Of a stretch of 47,335 nt of DNA, positions 34,881 to 43,668 are shown piece by piece; positions within the stretch are counted from its first letter, which is position 1; each line of letters starts with the position of its first letter. Made by a program: the position numbers and the translations under genes. The notes beneath the pieces were generated by a model. The model did not search any database, was not told the DNA's origin, and saw only the letters and a program-made list of their open reading frames with translations. Source of the DNA: an uncultured Bacteroidota bacterium (GTDB taxonomy: Bacteria > Bacteroidota > Bacteroidia > Bacteroidales > UBA12077); contig CAJXLK010000035.1 of NCBI GenBank assembly GCA_913055635.1, positions 1-47,335 of the forward strand, read 5' to 3'.

Positions 34881-37670
34881 TCATTCCACCAGCTCATAAC
34901 CCATGTCCACTTTCCGGTCGACCGCGGGTATGCCTTCCTTCATCCATTCGGGCATGGGTTTTTCTTTCAGGTAATGGTCAAAGAACTGGGAAAGGCGTAT
35001 CTGGAAATCGTATTTGTCGCGCACTTTGGTGGGCCAGTGATCGCCTTCCCTGTAATCCAAAAGCCATGCTGGTTTACGCAGGCGGCGCAGGGCGATGAAG
35101 AATTCGATGCCCTGGCTTTGGGGCACAGCGCCGTCTTTTTGGTTGTGCATAATCATCATGGGGGTATTGATTTTTTTGGCCCAGAACAAGGGTGAATTTT
35201 CCAGGTACCTCATGGGGTATTCCCACATGGAGCCGCCGATGCGGCTCTGGCTGTGTTCATACTGGAAGGAGCGGTTCAGGCCCGACCATCCACGGATGCC
35301 GCCATAGGAGCTAAACATATTGCTGACTGGTGCCCCGGCTTCGATGGCGGCAAACAGGTCGGTTCGGGTGGCCAGGTAGGCGACCTGGTACCCGCCCCAG
35401 CTATGGCCCTGTGCTGCAATGTGGTCCTTGTCGATGAAGCCTTCCGATATCAGCTGGGTGATGCCGGGCATTACGCAGTTGAAGGCGTCCTGGCCCGGAT
35501 AACCCGTGTTGTAATACACATCGGGATTGAAGATGATGTAATCGTTGCTGGTATAGTAGTGATAATCGACCGTGGAGCGATCTGCTTCAGGAACACGGTG
35601 ATCATAGAGGTTTTGTGAACTCTTCTCGTAAAAATTGACGATCAGCGGGTATTTCTTGTTGGGGTCAAAATCCTCGGGTTTGACCAGCAGGCCCTGGAGC
35701 TTGCGGCCGTCGGCCGAGGTCCAGTTGTAGAGCTCGGCCGTACCCCATTTGAATTTCTTTTGCTGCGGGTTGGCATGGCTGATGCGGGTGGCCTCATTAA
35801 AGTCTTCGGTAAGAAGCAGATCGGGGAACCTTTGGAACGTTTCGCGGGTGTAGAGGTAGGCTTGTTCATTTTTGGCCCGGATGGGCTCGTTCAGCTTATA
35901 GGTTCCACCCAGTATGCGTTCGGGCTTGGCCGGTTTTTCCAGGTTCAGCGTGTAATAGCGGTCTCCGCGTGTTTTGATGTTGTGCCCGTGCAGGTGGTAG
36001 GTTTTGTTGGCCTTCAGCCCTTGTTCTTCGTCATCTTCCTGGTTGTAGCGGATCAGCCGGTACTGGTTGTTGGTTTGCCGGCCGTTTTGGGTCATGTTAA
36101 CCGGTTCCTCCCTGTTTTGGGGGTCTACCCGCCAGATGTCGAAGCGGTCATAGACCAGCAGGGCTTCGTCGTCTTCCAGCCAGCCGGCTGTGCCGTAGGA
36201 GGATGCCGGGCTGGGTCGGTCGTGCAGGGCCCTGGCACATTGAACCTCTCCCGGACGGGTCACGGTGTACTCCCTGCCCGTTTCGATGTGGTAGGTGTTC
36301 CAGGTGGTGTCAGTGGCCTGGTACCAGTAAATGAAATTGCCGTCGGGCGAAGTTTGGGGCACAGCCCGGCAGTTCTTTTTGAACATTTCTGCCTTGCCGG
36401 TCTGCATGTCAACCAGGTAAAAGTCGCGGCGGTAGGGGAAACCTTCCCACATCCTGCGCACTGCATAGGGGAGGTTGGACCATGCCAGAACCTTCGGGGC
36501 ATCCCCCTGGTTGATCAGCTCAATGCCGGTGAAATCCTTGTCTTCAAGCTGTACCATCCTGCCCTGGTCACGGTGATATACCGCCAGGTAGCTTTTGTTG
36601 AGCTTTTCTTCCCGCAATTCCAGCTGCCGGGAATGGAGAACGGGCTCGTTCCAATGCCAGATGTCCAGTTTGGGGATGTCTTCTTCCAGGGTGGTGCTGT
36701 CCGGCTCCGGGCGAATGGGGGCGGTGCCGAAAAATATCCGCTCGTTGGATTCGGAAAAACGAACCTTGCCGTTTTCACTGACCCGCCAGTTGTCAGGAAT
36801 GGCCGAATGTCCATGCTTAACAAGTTTCTGTGCCTTCTGGCCTTCTTCCGACAGGTAAAGGGCATATCTTTTGTCCGCTTTTCCGCTCACACTGTCGGCC
36901 ACAAATGCCATCAGCCGGCCATTGTCGCTGATGGTGAGTTGTTTGTAGCTGGCATCGCCCGTCATAACCGGGGTGGAAGTGCCCGATTTCAAATCATAAC
37001 GGTAAACGCCGGGCTGAAAGTCCTTTTTGTTGCCGGTGGAAACAAAAGCCAGCACCTTCTCCTCTTCAGCAAAAACATAATCGGTTACACAGGGAAACTC
37101 CACGGCTTCACCCGGTAATTTTTTGATGTGAAGGGTGTAACTGTTTTCCCCGGACTGCCCTTTCTCGGACCCGTTATTTGCTGAGGTGTCTTTGCTTGCT
37201 TCGGGTTGGGTTTGATAGGCCATCCAGCCGCTCCACTTTTCCGGTACCTCGAAGGATTCCAGGTTTGGGACTGTTTCTTTCTGTCCCGATTCGATATGGT
37301 AGATTAACAATTGATCCCGGGGAAGTTTTTTTTCTTTGACCCCTTCCAGCTTGAGGTGGTCGATGGTGTCTTCCCGGGGTTTGATGCGGGCGATCAAATA
37401 TTTGGAGTCTTCGGTCAAATGCAGGTCGGTTCCCCCGACTTGGGTAAACAGGGTTTCACCGTCCTTGTCAGCCAGTTTAAGGACCGGATCGCCTTTCCAG
37501 GGCTCGAGTTTGTAAGCCGCCACTTCGCCGTTGTTGGAGAGTTTTTTTTCGGTGATCCGGTTCCATTTGAGGATCTCGTCAAAGGTCAGGGCCTTCTTCT
37601 CCTGGGCATAAACGCTGATGGCCAGGAAAATCAAGCATGTTAGGAAAGTTAGTTGTTTTAGATACTTCAT
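34881..37670 (-). CDS. secreted prolyl-oligopeptidase-family (S9) serine peptidase
   Basis: The 929-residue protein has a signal peptide (MKYLKQLTFLTCLIFLAISVYAQ). Residues about 25-640 form the beta-propeller-like region that limits substrate size. The alpha/beta-hydrolase domain follows, with the nucleophile in AAQGHSWGGYQVAYL (Ser near 755), an Asp in HNQKDGAVP (near 845) and a His in REGDHWP (near 876), so the triad is complete. An oxyanion-type segment FYEKSSQNLYDHRVP is also seen. It is likely periplasmic or surface-located and cleaves short peptides. It is longer than typical S9 enzymes (about 700) because of an extended propeller region. It is a single-gene unit, divergent from the hemerythrin gene. 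Confidence 0.94.
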   Translation of the reverse strand: MKYLKQLTFLTCLIFLAISVYAQEKKALTFDEILKWNRITEKKLSNNGEVAAYKLEPWKGDPVLKLADKDGETLFTQVGGTDLHLTEDSKYLIARIKPREDTIDHLKLEGVKEKKLPRDQLLIYHIESGQKETVPNLESFEVPEKWSGWMAYQTQPEASKDTSANNGSEKGQSGENSYTLHIKKLPGEAVEFPCVTDYVFAEEEKVLAFVSTGNKKDFQPGVYRYDLKSGTSTPVMTGDASYKQLTISDNGRLMAFVADSVSGKADKRYALYLSEEGQKAQKLVKHGHSAIPDNWRVSENGKVRFSESNERIFFGTAPIRPEPDSTTLEEDIPKLDIWHWNEPVLHSRQLELREEKLNKSYLAVYHRDQGRMVQLEDKDFTGIELINQGDAPKVLAWSNLPYAVRRMWEGFPYRRDFYLVDMQTGKAEMFKKNCRAVPQTSPDGNFIYWYQATDTTWNTYHIETGREYTVTRPGEVQCARALHDRPSPASSYGTAGWLEDDEALLVYDRFDIWRVDPQNREEPVNMTQNGRQTNNQYRLIRYNQEDDEEQGLKANKTYHLHGHNIKTRGDRYYTLNLEKPAKPERILGGTYKLNEPIRAKNEQAYLYTRETFQRFPDLLLTEDFNEATRISHANPQQKKFKWGTAELYNWTSADGRKLQGLLVKPEDFDPNKKYPLIVNFYEKSSQNLYDHRVPEADRSTVDYHYYTSNDYIIFNPDVYYNTGYPGQDAFNCVMPGITQLISEGFIDKDHIAAQGHSWGGYQVAYLATRTDLFAAIEAGAPVSNMFSSYGGIRGWSGLNRSFQYEHSQSRIGGSMWEYPMRYLENSPLFWAKKINTPMMIMHNQKDGAVPQSQGIEFFIALRRLRKPAWLLDYREGDHWPTKVRDKYDFQIRLSQFFDHYLKEKPMPEWMKEGIPAVDRKVDMGYELVE

Positions 37671-38073
37671 ATTGCAGGATTGTTTTCGGGGTTAAGAATT
37701 AAATGCCTTGGTTAAATTCCCAATGGTGGTTGTTTCGATGGTGTAAGGCGTGATTCAAATTTTTCATTGATAATTAGCCTGTAAATTTAATGGGCAACCC
37801 CCATTTAGAATATTTCAATATGTGTTTTGACTTAAAAATAACAAAAAGGTTGAAAGGAGAAGAAAAAGATGGGGACATCTTCCATTTCGGGGAAATGATA
37901 TTGAGTTGATTGATGTGATGACTATTTTTTGATTATCGCCCTTTTCTAATGCGGGTGAGCATTCTTTCAGTTTTTACCAGTAAACTATTAGTCAGTTAAC
38001 AATTAAATCCATTAAAGATCATTTGGAATATATCCATTTTCTTAAATTTGTTCGAAACACAGATATTTGCTCT
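37671..38073. other. divergent intergenic region with hemerythrin promoter
   Basis: The gap is AT-rich and carries the promoter at 38022-38050 for the plus-strand operon. I found no TAnnTTTG match for the minus-strand peptidase gene and no small gene. Confidence 0.45.
38022..38050 (+). promoter_or_regulatory. putative promoter of the hemerythrin-LuxR operon
   Basis: A -33-type TTTG at 38022-38025 is followed after 17 bases by TAAATTTG at 38043-38050, matching the Bacteroidota pattern. The predicted transcript start would lie about 20 bases before ATG 38074, which excludes an in-frame ATG at 38023. Confidence 0.6.
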
Positions 38074-38811
38074 ATGATGGGGAAAAACACTGTAACCTCC
38101 GATATGAAGATGGCCGAGGTGATTCATATGAATTATCTGTTGCTGCCGGTGATCAATCGCTTTGGAATAAAACTTGGTTTTGGTGATAAAACGGTGGAAA
38201 AGGTGTGCCGGGATCACGGTTTGAACCTTTCCTTTTTTTTGGACATTGTCAATACCTACCATGACCCATCCTATTTTCCCCGGGATAAGATGCGCGGATA
38301 CCCGGCCACCCTGATCATCGATTATCTGCTTCAATCGCATGAATATTACAACCGCACGATGTTGCCCGAAGCGGAGGGAATGATCGAAAAGCTGGTCAGC
38401 ACCTGCAGCGGGCATTGCGAAGATTTAAGGCTGATCGAAGATTTTTACAGGAAGTACAAGGAGGAACTTCAGAATCATCTGAGCGGGGAGGAAATCCATT
38501 TTTTTCCCTATGTCCGGGCTTTGGTTGAGGGAAAAACGGGGGGAAAGGACCTGGAGACCCTGCGGAGGGAATACAATTTTTCTTACCAGGCGCACGCTGA
38601 CGAGCATGAAAGTGTCATTGCCAAGCTGGTGGATTTAAAAAACATCCTGATTAAATACCTTCCCCCGGATTATGATGTGGAGGTATGCAACAACCTTTTA
38701 TACTGGCTGTTTATATTTGAGGACGATCTCAAGGACCATGAGCGGCTGGAAGATGTCATTCTGCTGCCAGTGCTGGAAAACATTGAGCAACAATTCAGGA
38801 ATCAGCAATAG
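38074..38811 (+). CDS. hemerythrin-like (RIC/YtfE-related) di-iron protein
   Basis: From ATG 38074 this encodes 245 residues (38077 is equally possible). The N-terminal part, MNYLLLPVINRFGIKLGFGDKTVEKVCRDHGL, matches the short DUF542-like helical domain of the ScdA/YtfE repair-of-iron-centres group. The C-terminal four-helix bundle carries the expected metal ligands: SHEYYNR, a GHCEDL helix, NHLSGEE, AHADEHES and KDHERLEDVILLPVLE. These proteins handle iron or oxygen and repair iron-sulfur clusters after NO or oxidative stress. The conserved Cys of the DUF542 CxxCxx motif is not obvious. It is followed after six bases by a LuxR-type regulator, forming an operon. Confidence 0.9.
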   Translation: MMGKNTVTSDMKMAEVIHMNYLLLPVINRFGIKLGFGDKTVEKVCRDHGLNLSFFLDIVNTYHDPSYFPRDKMRGYPATLIIDYLLQSHEYYNRTMLPEAEGMIEKLVSTCSGHCEDLRLIEDFYRKYKEELQNHLSGEEIHFFPYVRALVEGKTGGKDLETLRREYNFSYQAHADEHESVIAKLVDLKNILIKYLPPDYDVEVCNNLLYWLFIFEDDLKDHERLEDVILLPVLENIEQQFRNQQ

Positions 38812-38817
38812 CCCACC

Positions 38818-39417
38818 ATGAATCCATTGCGCACCGTGGCCCAACCCGTGATCATTGCTGAACCGGCTTACCTGTTAAAAAGGGGTATTGCGGCCCTGGT
38901 CAGCGATATGGTCAGGACGGATGTTTTGTTCATCGATGATATGGGTGAGCTCAACAGCCATCTTGATAAAAACAAGGTACATGCTGTTTTTATTGACGAG
39001 CAGCTGCTGACCGATAAACCATCGACTGACCTTTTTTTTCAACTTAAGGAGCAGACTTTATATGTTGGCCTTTCTGCCAATCCCGGGCAAATTCGCCATA
39101 AGAACAAGTTTGATGCGGTAATGGACCGCAGCGGCACCAAAGAAGAACTGGTCGCCGCCGTCGAATCGGTGCTCCAGCCTGGTACCGGGGAATCGGATAA
39201 GGCAGGCTCGTTATTGAGCAGCCGGGAGCAGGAAGTCCTCAAAGAGGTTGCCCTGGGTTATACCAATCAACAAATTGCTGCAAAACTATACATCAGCCGG
39301 CATACGGTTATCTCCCACCGGAAAAATATAACGGCCAAACTGGGCATCAAAACGGTCAGCGGCCTTACCGTCTATGCTGTCTTGAACGGATTGATCCCCA
39401 AAGATCAGATTCGTTAG
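38818..39417 (+). CDS. LuxR/NarL-type regulator with degenerate receiver
   Basis: The 199-residue protein ends in a LuxR helix-turn-helix (about 133-190: LLSSREQEVLKEVALGYTNQQIAAKLYISRHTVISHRKNI). The N-terminal part has the shape of a response-regulator receiver. The likely phospho-acceptor is the Asp in AVFIDEQLL, but the usual acidic pair near residue 10 is reduced to IIAEPAY and the conserved Lys is not clear, so normal phosphorylation is doubtful. No histidine kinase is adjacent. Its six-base spacing from the hemerythrin gene suggests that it regulates in response to the same stress, perhaps including the downstream iron genes. Confidence 0.9.
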   Translation: MNPLRTVAQPVIIAEPAYLLKRGIAALVSDMVRTDVLFIDDMGELNSHLDKNKVHAVFIDEQLLTDKPSTDLFFQLKEQTLYVGLSANPGQIRHKNKFDAVMDRSGTKEELVAAVESVLQPGTGESDKAGSLLSSREQEVLKEVALGYTNQQIAAKLYISRHTVISHRKNITAKLGIKTVSGLTVYAVLNGLIPKDQIR

Positions 39418-39473
39418 GATTCTTCCAACTTGTGTTTTTCCTTTCTGTGCCGCCAATGTCAACGCTTTTAGAA

Positions 39474-39493
39474 AATCCCAACATGTTGGGATT
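39474..39493. promoter_or_regulatory. 20-bp perfect palindrome between LuxR and porin genes
   Basis: AATCCCAACATGTTGGGATT is a perfect 20-base dyad. It overlaps a TTG that could be the -33 element of the porin promoter, so it may be an operator. It could also fold as an eight-pair stem with a CATG loop followed by GTTTGTTATT, a weak intrinsic terminator for the LuxR operon. Confidence 0.6.
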
Positions 39494-39522
39494 GTTTGTT
39501 ATTGCGTTAACAGGTAGTTTTG
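39492..39522 (+). promoter_or_regulatory. putative porin-feo promoter with a dyad in its spacer
   Basis: TTG (39492-39494), a 20-base spacer and TAGTTTTG (39515-39522) fit the -33/-7 pattern. The spacer contains TGTTA-N6-TAACA (39497-39512), a dyad of the CRP/FNR-like geometry. A site lying between the promoter elements would favour repression. Confidence 0.5.
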
Positions 39523-39563
39523 TTTTTTATAATTAATCTAAATAAACACAAAAATAATCCACC

Positions 39564-40730
39564 ATGCGTTTTGCTACATTTAAATACGTATTGGCAAGTC
39601 TTCTGCTGGCTGTTGTTTTTATTTCCCCTGCCAACAGCCAACATTATGGTTATACCACTGCTGTATCAATTGATCAGGACGTTGCAGGCAATTTCAACGG
39701 GGGGAAGGAAACTGGTTGGGCTCATGCCGGATTGATCAATTTATGTTTCACTATGAACACCGGGGAATTGGGAATGTGGAACAACGGAACATTCAGAGTT
39801 CACCTGCAGAACACCTATGGCCAGCAACCTTCTGAAAACCTTGTTGGAGACCTGCAAGTCTTTAACAACATTGAAAGTCAGCCACACACTTATCTTTTTC
39901 AGTTATGGTATAAGCACAAAATGAATGACCTGACAGTTATTGTCGGCAAGCATGATCTGAATGCAGTTTTTTTTGTCAGCGAGCGGGCAGGTTTGTACAT
40001 CAACAGTTCCTTTGGCATCATGCCCCTGGCTTCGCTGAATGTGCCGGTATCAATTTTTCCCAACACCACCCTTGGTTTAGTGGGTATTTACGAGGGGAAG
40101 GAAGGGATGGCTTTCCGGGCAGGCGTCTATAATGGACGGCCCGGAGAGATCACTCGTTCCAACTTCGGGACTGATCTGAACCTGGAAAAGGGCAACGGAC
40201 TGTTTTATGTCGGTGAGATTCACCTTGAGGATCTTTTCCCACAAGCAGCGGGTACCTATAAATTAGGGGCTTTTCATCACAGTGGACAGGTGAAGCCGAT
40301 GTACGGGACCTCTTCCGCCGGAAACGGAGACAGCGGGGTTTACTTCATCGCTGATCAAAACTTACTTTCGGACATGGACAATTCGGAGCCGGGGATGGGC
40401 GCCTTGCTTCAACTGGGATATGCGCCCGGAAGGAGCAATTTGAATGATTTCTATCTTGCCGGTGGATTGAACTATACAGGGCTTTTTTCCAACAATCGGC
40501 CGGGGCGACTGGGTTTGGCAGTAGCCCGGGCCTCTTTTAACAGGGCGTTGCCCACCATTGGGTCAGGGATCTATGAGGACTGTGAAACCGTGGTTGAGTT
40601 GACCTATCGTTATCGATTACCGGGGAACCTGGTCATTCAGCCCGACTTGCAGTACATTATTCATCCGGGTATGAAAAATACATTGGACAACGCTTTTACC
40701 GGGCTCTTTAGGGTGTCATGGAGGTATTAA
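39564..40730 (+). CDS. OprB-family (carbohydrate-selective type) porin
   Basis: The 388-residue protein has a signal peptide (about 1-25, ending ANSQ) and then the amphipathic strand pattern of a 16-strand porin, ending in an aromatic residue (FRVSWRY), the usual outer-membrane assembly signal. Family-like segments are GHAGLINLCFTMNTGELGMWNNGTF-type N-terminal strands, VGKHDLNAVFFVSERAGLYINSSFG, and AFRAGVYNGRPGE. OprB porins are named for sugars, but here the gene is 19 bases upstream of feoB, so a role in passage of iron or an iron complex is possible. The promoter region has two dyads. Confidence 0.85.
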   Translation: MRFATFKYVLASLLLAVVFISPANSQHYGYTTAVSIDQDVAGNFNGGKETGWAHAGLINLCFTMNTGELGMWNNGTFRVHLQNTYGQQPSENLVGDLQVFNNIESQPHTYLFQLWYKHKMNDLTVIVGKHDLNAVFFVSERAGLYINSSFGIMPLASLNVPVSIFPNTTLGLVGIYEGKEGMAFRAGVYNGRPGEITRSNFGTDLNLEKGNGLFYVGEIHLEDLFPQAAGTYKLGAFHHSGQVKPMYGTSSAGNGDSGVYFIADQNLLSDMDNSEPGMGALLQLGYAPGRSNLNDFYLAGGLNYTGLFSNNRPGRLGLAVARASFNRALPTIGSGIYEDCETVVELTYRYRLPGNLVIQPDLQYIIHPGMKNTLDNAFTGLFRVSWRY

Positions 40731-40749
40731 AGATTTGAAAATTTCATCT

Positions 40750-42768
40750 ATGGGTATAGAACAGGAATATAAACAAAAACAGTGCAAAGGTGCATCGGCT
40801 TCCTGTCATGGTGTTGGATCACCTGATGTTACAAGTGAACGGTGGATTGCCCTGACCGGGCAGCCCAATGTGGGTAAAAGTTTGCTTTTTAATCGCCTGA
40901 CGGGTTCCCGGGTGGCTGTATCGAATTATCCCGGAACGACCGTGGCGGTTGAAAAGGGCCAGTTTACCCTGGCCCGGGATAAGTATGACATTTGGGATCT
41001 GCCCGGTATGTATTCATTGCTTCCCATCACCGAGGAGGAACGGGTTGCCAAAATGGCCCTTTTCCGAAATCGCCCCAGTTTCGTTTTACATGTAGTGGAT
41101 GCCAGGAACCTGAAGCGGATGTTGCCCCTGGCCATGGAGCTTTCTGAGACCGGCCTGAAGGTGATTTTGGTGGTCAATATGATGGATGAGGCCGAGAAAG
41201 AGGGCCTGGAGATTGATAGCGAACAACTCTCCAGGGAAACGGGTATACCTGTGGTTCCTACCGTTGCTGTTACCGGCAGGGGCCTTAATGGCATCCTCAA
41301 ACATGTTTTGAATTATCGGCGGAGTAATCATCACAGGGTTATACCTTTTGAAGAATCGGTTGAACGGGGTATATCAGGTATTGAAGAGCTTCTGGATGAC
41401 GGCTATCCCCTCTGTAAGCGCAGTCTGGCTCAACTTTTACTTCAGGATGATAAAGATGCCTTTAACATGGTGGCTCATTCTCAGCCGGAAGCCAATGGCA
41501 CCATCCGGCGAATCATTGATGAGGCGAGTACCCGGGCAGGTGAATCCCTGCTTTACCTGATGCGCCTAAGCATTCATCATGAGGCTGATCGGATCAGCCA
41601 TGAAACCACCACCCGGGAGGAAAACCATAAGATTCAGTGGAGTGAAAAGCTGAGCCGGTTGATGACATGGCCGGTTACCGGGGTTCCCCTGTTGCTGGTG
41701 GTTATATACCTGGTGTTCTACAAGTTTGTGGGGGTCTTTGGTGCCGGAACGCTTGTCGATTTCATTGAGGGACAGCTTTTCGGGCAGTATATTAACCCGG
41801 GAATTTCGGGTTTTGTGCGTGATCTGACTGGTGTGGAGGCCATCCGCGAGCTGATTATAGGCAACTACGGGCTGGTCACTTTGGGGTTGACCTATGCCAT
41901 TGCCATCATCCTGCCAGTGGTGGGTACTTTTTTCTTTGCCTTTTCCATTATCGAAGATACCGGCTATTTGCCCCGGCTTTCATTTATGATCGACCGGGTG
42001 TTTAAAAAGATTGGACTGAGCGGGCGGGCTGTTATACCCATGGTCCTGGGGCTGGGATGCGACACGATGGCGACGGTCACCACCCGGACCCAGGAAACCA
42101 GCAGGGAGCGGGTGATTGCCACCCTTTTGCTGGCCCTGGCCATTCCCTGTTCGGCCCAACTGGGGGTGATCTTTGCCCTGCTGGCCCCCTTCCCCAAAGC
42201 CCTGCTGATATGGGCGGGGGTGATCATCGGCAATTTTTTGCTGGTGGGCTACCTGGCCTCGCGGATTATACCCGGACACAAACCGGCTTTCTTCATGGAA
42301 CTTCCCCCACTGAGGCTGCCCAAAATCTCAAATGTGCTGGCCAAAACCTATACCCGCATCGTTTGGTATCTGAAAGAGGTCTTCCCTTTGTTCATCATCG
42401 CCAGCCTCGTTATTTGGCTGCTTCAACTAACCGGGGTGTTTCCCTTTATATTGAAAAACCTCGAACCCCTGGTCAATGGCATGGGCCTGCCCGATGCCAC
42501 CTCGGAGGTGTTCTTTTTCGGCTTTTTCAGGCGCGATTATGGCGCGGCCGGTCTCTACGACATGAAAGAAATGCTCTCGGCCGGGCAACTGACCATCGCC
42601 GCGGTGGTGCTGACCCTCTTTGTGCCTTGTATCGCCCAATTGATGGTCATGTTCAAAGAAAGAGGCGCCAAAACCGCTGTCGGCATATTCCTTTTTGTGC
42701 TCGCCCTTGCATTCTCAATGGGGTGGTTGCTCCACTATATCTTTACCACGTTTAACATCATGATCTAG
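40750..42768 (+). CDS. feoB: ferrous iron transporter FeoB
   Basis: The 672-residue inner-membrane Fe(II) transporter starts at ATG 40750; a start 15 bases upstream would need TTG. The G domain has G1 GQPNVGKS, G2 in NYPGTT, G3 DLPGMYS and G4 NMMD. A helical guanine-dissociation-inhibitor region follows, and then two Gate membrane blocks (YAIAIILPVVGTFFFAFSIIEDTGYLPR and IPMVLGLGCDTMATVTTRTQET). The Cys in GLGCDT is the conserved Gate residue. No FeoA domain is fused, unlike many Bacteroidota FeoAB proteins; a separate FeoA lies 240 bases downstream. The N-terminal extension holds two Cys (QCKGASASCHG). Confidence 0.97.
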   Translation: MGIEQEYKQKQCKGASASCHGVGSPDVTSERWIALTGQPNVGKSLLFNRLTGSRVAVSNYPGTTVAVEKGQFTLARDKYDIWDLPGMYSLLPITEEERVAKMALFRNRPSFVLHVVDARNLKRMLPLAMELSETGLKVILVVNMMDEAEKEGLEIDSEQLSRETGIPVVPTVAVTGRGLNGILKHVLNYRRSNHHRVIPFEESVERGISGIEELLDDGYPLCKRSLAQLLLQDDKDAFNMVAHSQPEANGTIRRIIDEASTRAGESLLYLMRLSIHHEADRISHETTTREENHKIQWSEKLSRLMTWPVTGVPLLLVVIYLVFYKFVGVFGAGTLVDFIEGQLFGQYINPGISGFVRDLTGVEAIRELIIGNYGLVTLGLTYAIAIILPVVGTFFFAFSIIEDTGYLPRLSFMIDRVFKKIGLSGRAVIPMVLGLGCDTMATVTTRTQETSRERVIATLLLALAIPCSAQLGVIFALLAPFPKALLIWAGVIIGNFLLVGYLASRIIPGHKPAFFMELPPLRLPKISNVLAKTYTRIVWYLKEVFPLFIIASLVIWLLQLTGVFPFILKNLEPLVNGMGLPDATSEVFFFGFFRRDYGAAGLYDMKEMLSAGQLTIAAVVLTLFVPCIAQLMVMFKERGAKTAVGIFLFVLALAFSMGWLLHYIFTTFNIMI

Positions 42769-42774
42769 GAGGTG
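42767..42774 (+). promoter_or_regulatory. strong ribosome binding site that sets the next start
   Basis: AGGAGGTG overlaps the feoB TAG and ends three bases before ATG 42778. It is the clearest Shine-Dalgarno site in the window and shows that ATG 42778 is used rather than the GTG at 42772. Confidence 0.7.
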
Positions 42775-42777
42775 AAT

Positions 42778-42969
42778 ATGATCCGATGCTCATTTTGCGG
42801 AATGCAATATTCAGAGGAACAGGGAGTGTCGGCCTGCAGCAGCTGCCCGGTGGCAAGCTGCAAAATGACCCGGTGCCCCAACTGTGGATTCGAAAATTTA
42901 CCTGAACCCTCGTCACTGAATTTCTTCCGTAAACTGTTTACCCCAAAGGGTAAAAAAACCGATCAATAA
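42778..42969 (+). CDS. small seven-cysteine protein in the feo cluster
   Basis: The 63-residue protein starts at ATG 42778, nine bases after the feoB stop. Seven Cys occur within 36 residues: a CSFC pair, a CSSC pair, one in ASCKM and a CPNC pair, the pattern of a zinc ribbon or iron-sulfur site. The C-terminus is basic and Lys-rich. There is no membrane segment, so it differs from the FeoB-associated Cys-rich membrane protein. Given its place between feoB and feoA, it may be an iron-binding chaperone or a redox sensor for FeoB, comparable in role to FeoC. That is inference from position. Confidence 0.8.
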   Translation: MIRCSFCGMQYSEEQGVSACSSCPVASCKMTRCPNCGFENLPEPSSLNFFRKLFTPKGKKTDQ

Positions 42970-43009
42970 TATTGTGCCGCGTTTTTATAACAAATGAACT
43001 CCATAAGCT

Positions 43010-43372
43010 ATGCTTCGAGCCGTATTGAAAATGTTCCCCGTTCCTTATTTCTGCCCAATTTGCCAGCGGGTTTCCCTTTTTTTGTTCAAAGACAGGAAAA
43101 CCGGAAAAACGACCAATAAATACCAATCATCGCAGGATATCAGTGGTGAGGAGGAGTTTACCCTGACAACCCTTAAAAAAGGAGAATCGGCCGTGGTCAA
43201 ACGCCTGGTAACCCACGAGAGCAAAAACCTTCAAAAATTTCTGGCCATGGGGATATTGCCAGGTAGGATCGTGCGGGTGTTGCAGCGTTACCCGGCCTAT
43301 ATCGTTGAGGTTGACCGCACCCGGGTGGCCATGGACCAGGAACTGGCCCGGGGTATTGTCATCCAAAGGTGA
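43010..43372 (+). CDS. feoA: FeoA-domain protein
   Basis: The 120-residue protein has an SH3-like FeoA domain over about 48-120: LTTLKKGESAVVKRL, KFLAMGILPGRIVRVLQRYPAYIVEVDRTRVAMDQELARGIVI. FeoA is the small cytoplasmic partner of FeoB. The first 45 residues are unusual for FeoA and include a CPIC pair and a basic DRKTGKTTNKY stretch. A start at ATG 43031 would remove seven residues but keep the Cys pair. It closes the porin-feoB-Cys-rich-feoA cluster. Confidence 0.9.
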   Translation: MLRAVLKMFPVPYFCPICQRVSLFLFKDRKTGKTTNKYQSSQDISGEEEFTLTTLKKGESAVVKRLVTHESKNLQKFLAMGILPGRIVRVLQRYPAYIVEVDRTRVAMDQELARGIVIQR

Positions 43373-43668
43373 ACCCTTCGCCGCCCCCCTTCCCTTTACC
43401 TCCATCCTTTAATGGATTGAATGTTTTTGAAGATGCAGTGCCTGCAACCATTTTTTGAGAGGTGCGATGTATCCTTTGCAGAAAAGTATGAATACCATTT
43501 TCGGAATTGATAACAAGTGTTTTTCTGAAACAAAAGGAAAGCAATAAGAGTATTTTGTAAGTGAAAGGGAAATTTTTTACATTTTTCCGTTAACAAAAGC
43601 GGCCTTTTTGCCCTGATTCAATAAGGAATCAAAGTTTCCCAACATATTCATTTCAAAATGCCCTTGAT
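43373..43668. other. gap between feoA and the caspase gene, no gene seen
   Basis: A weak hairpin TCCAT/ATGGA near 43402-43417 is followed by TTGAATGTTTTTG and may end feo transcription. A TACATTTTT string near 43577 is a poor -7 match. The rest is unremarkable. Confidence 0.35.

Noticed and set aside
35760-37118. 452-codon open frame opposite the S9 peptidase
   Set aside because: The antisense frame has no recognisable domain, while the minus-strand protein has a full catalytic triad and signal peptide.
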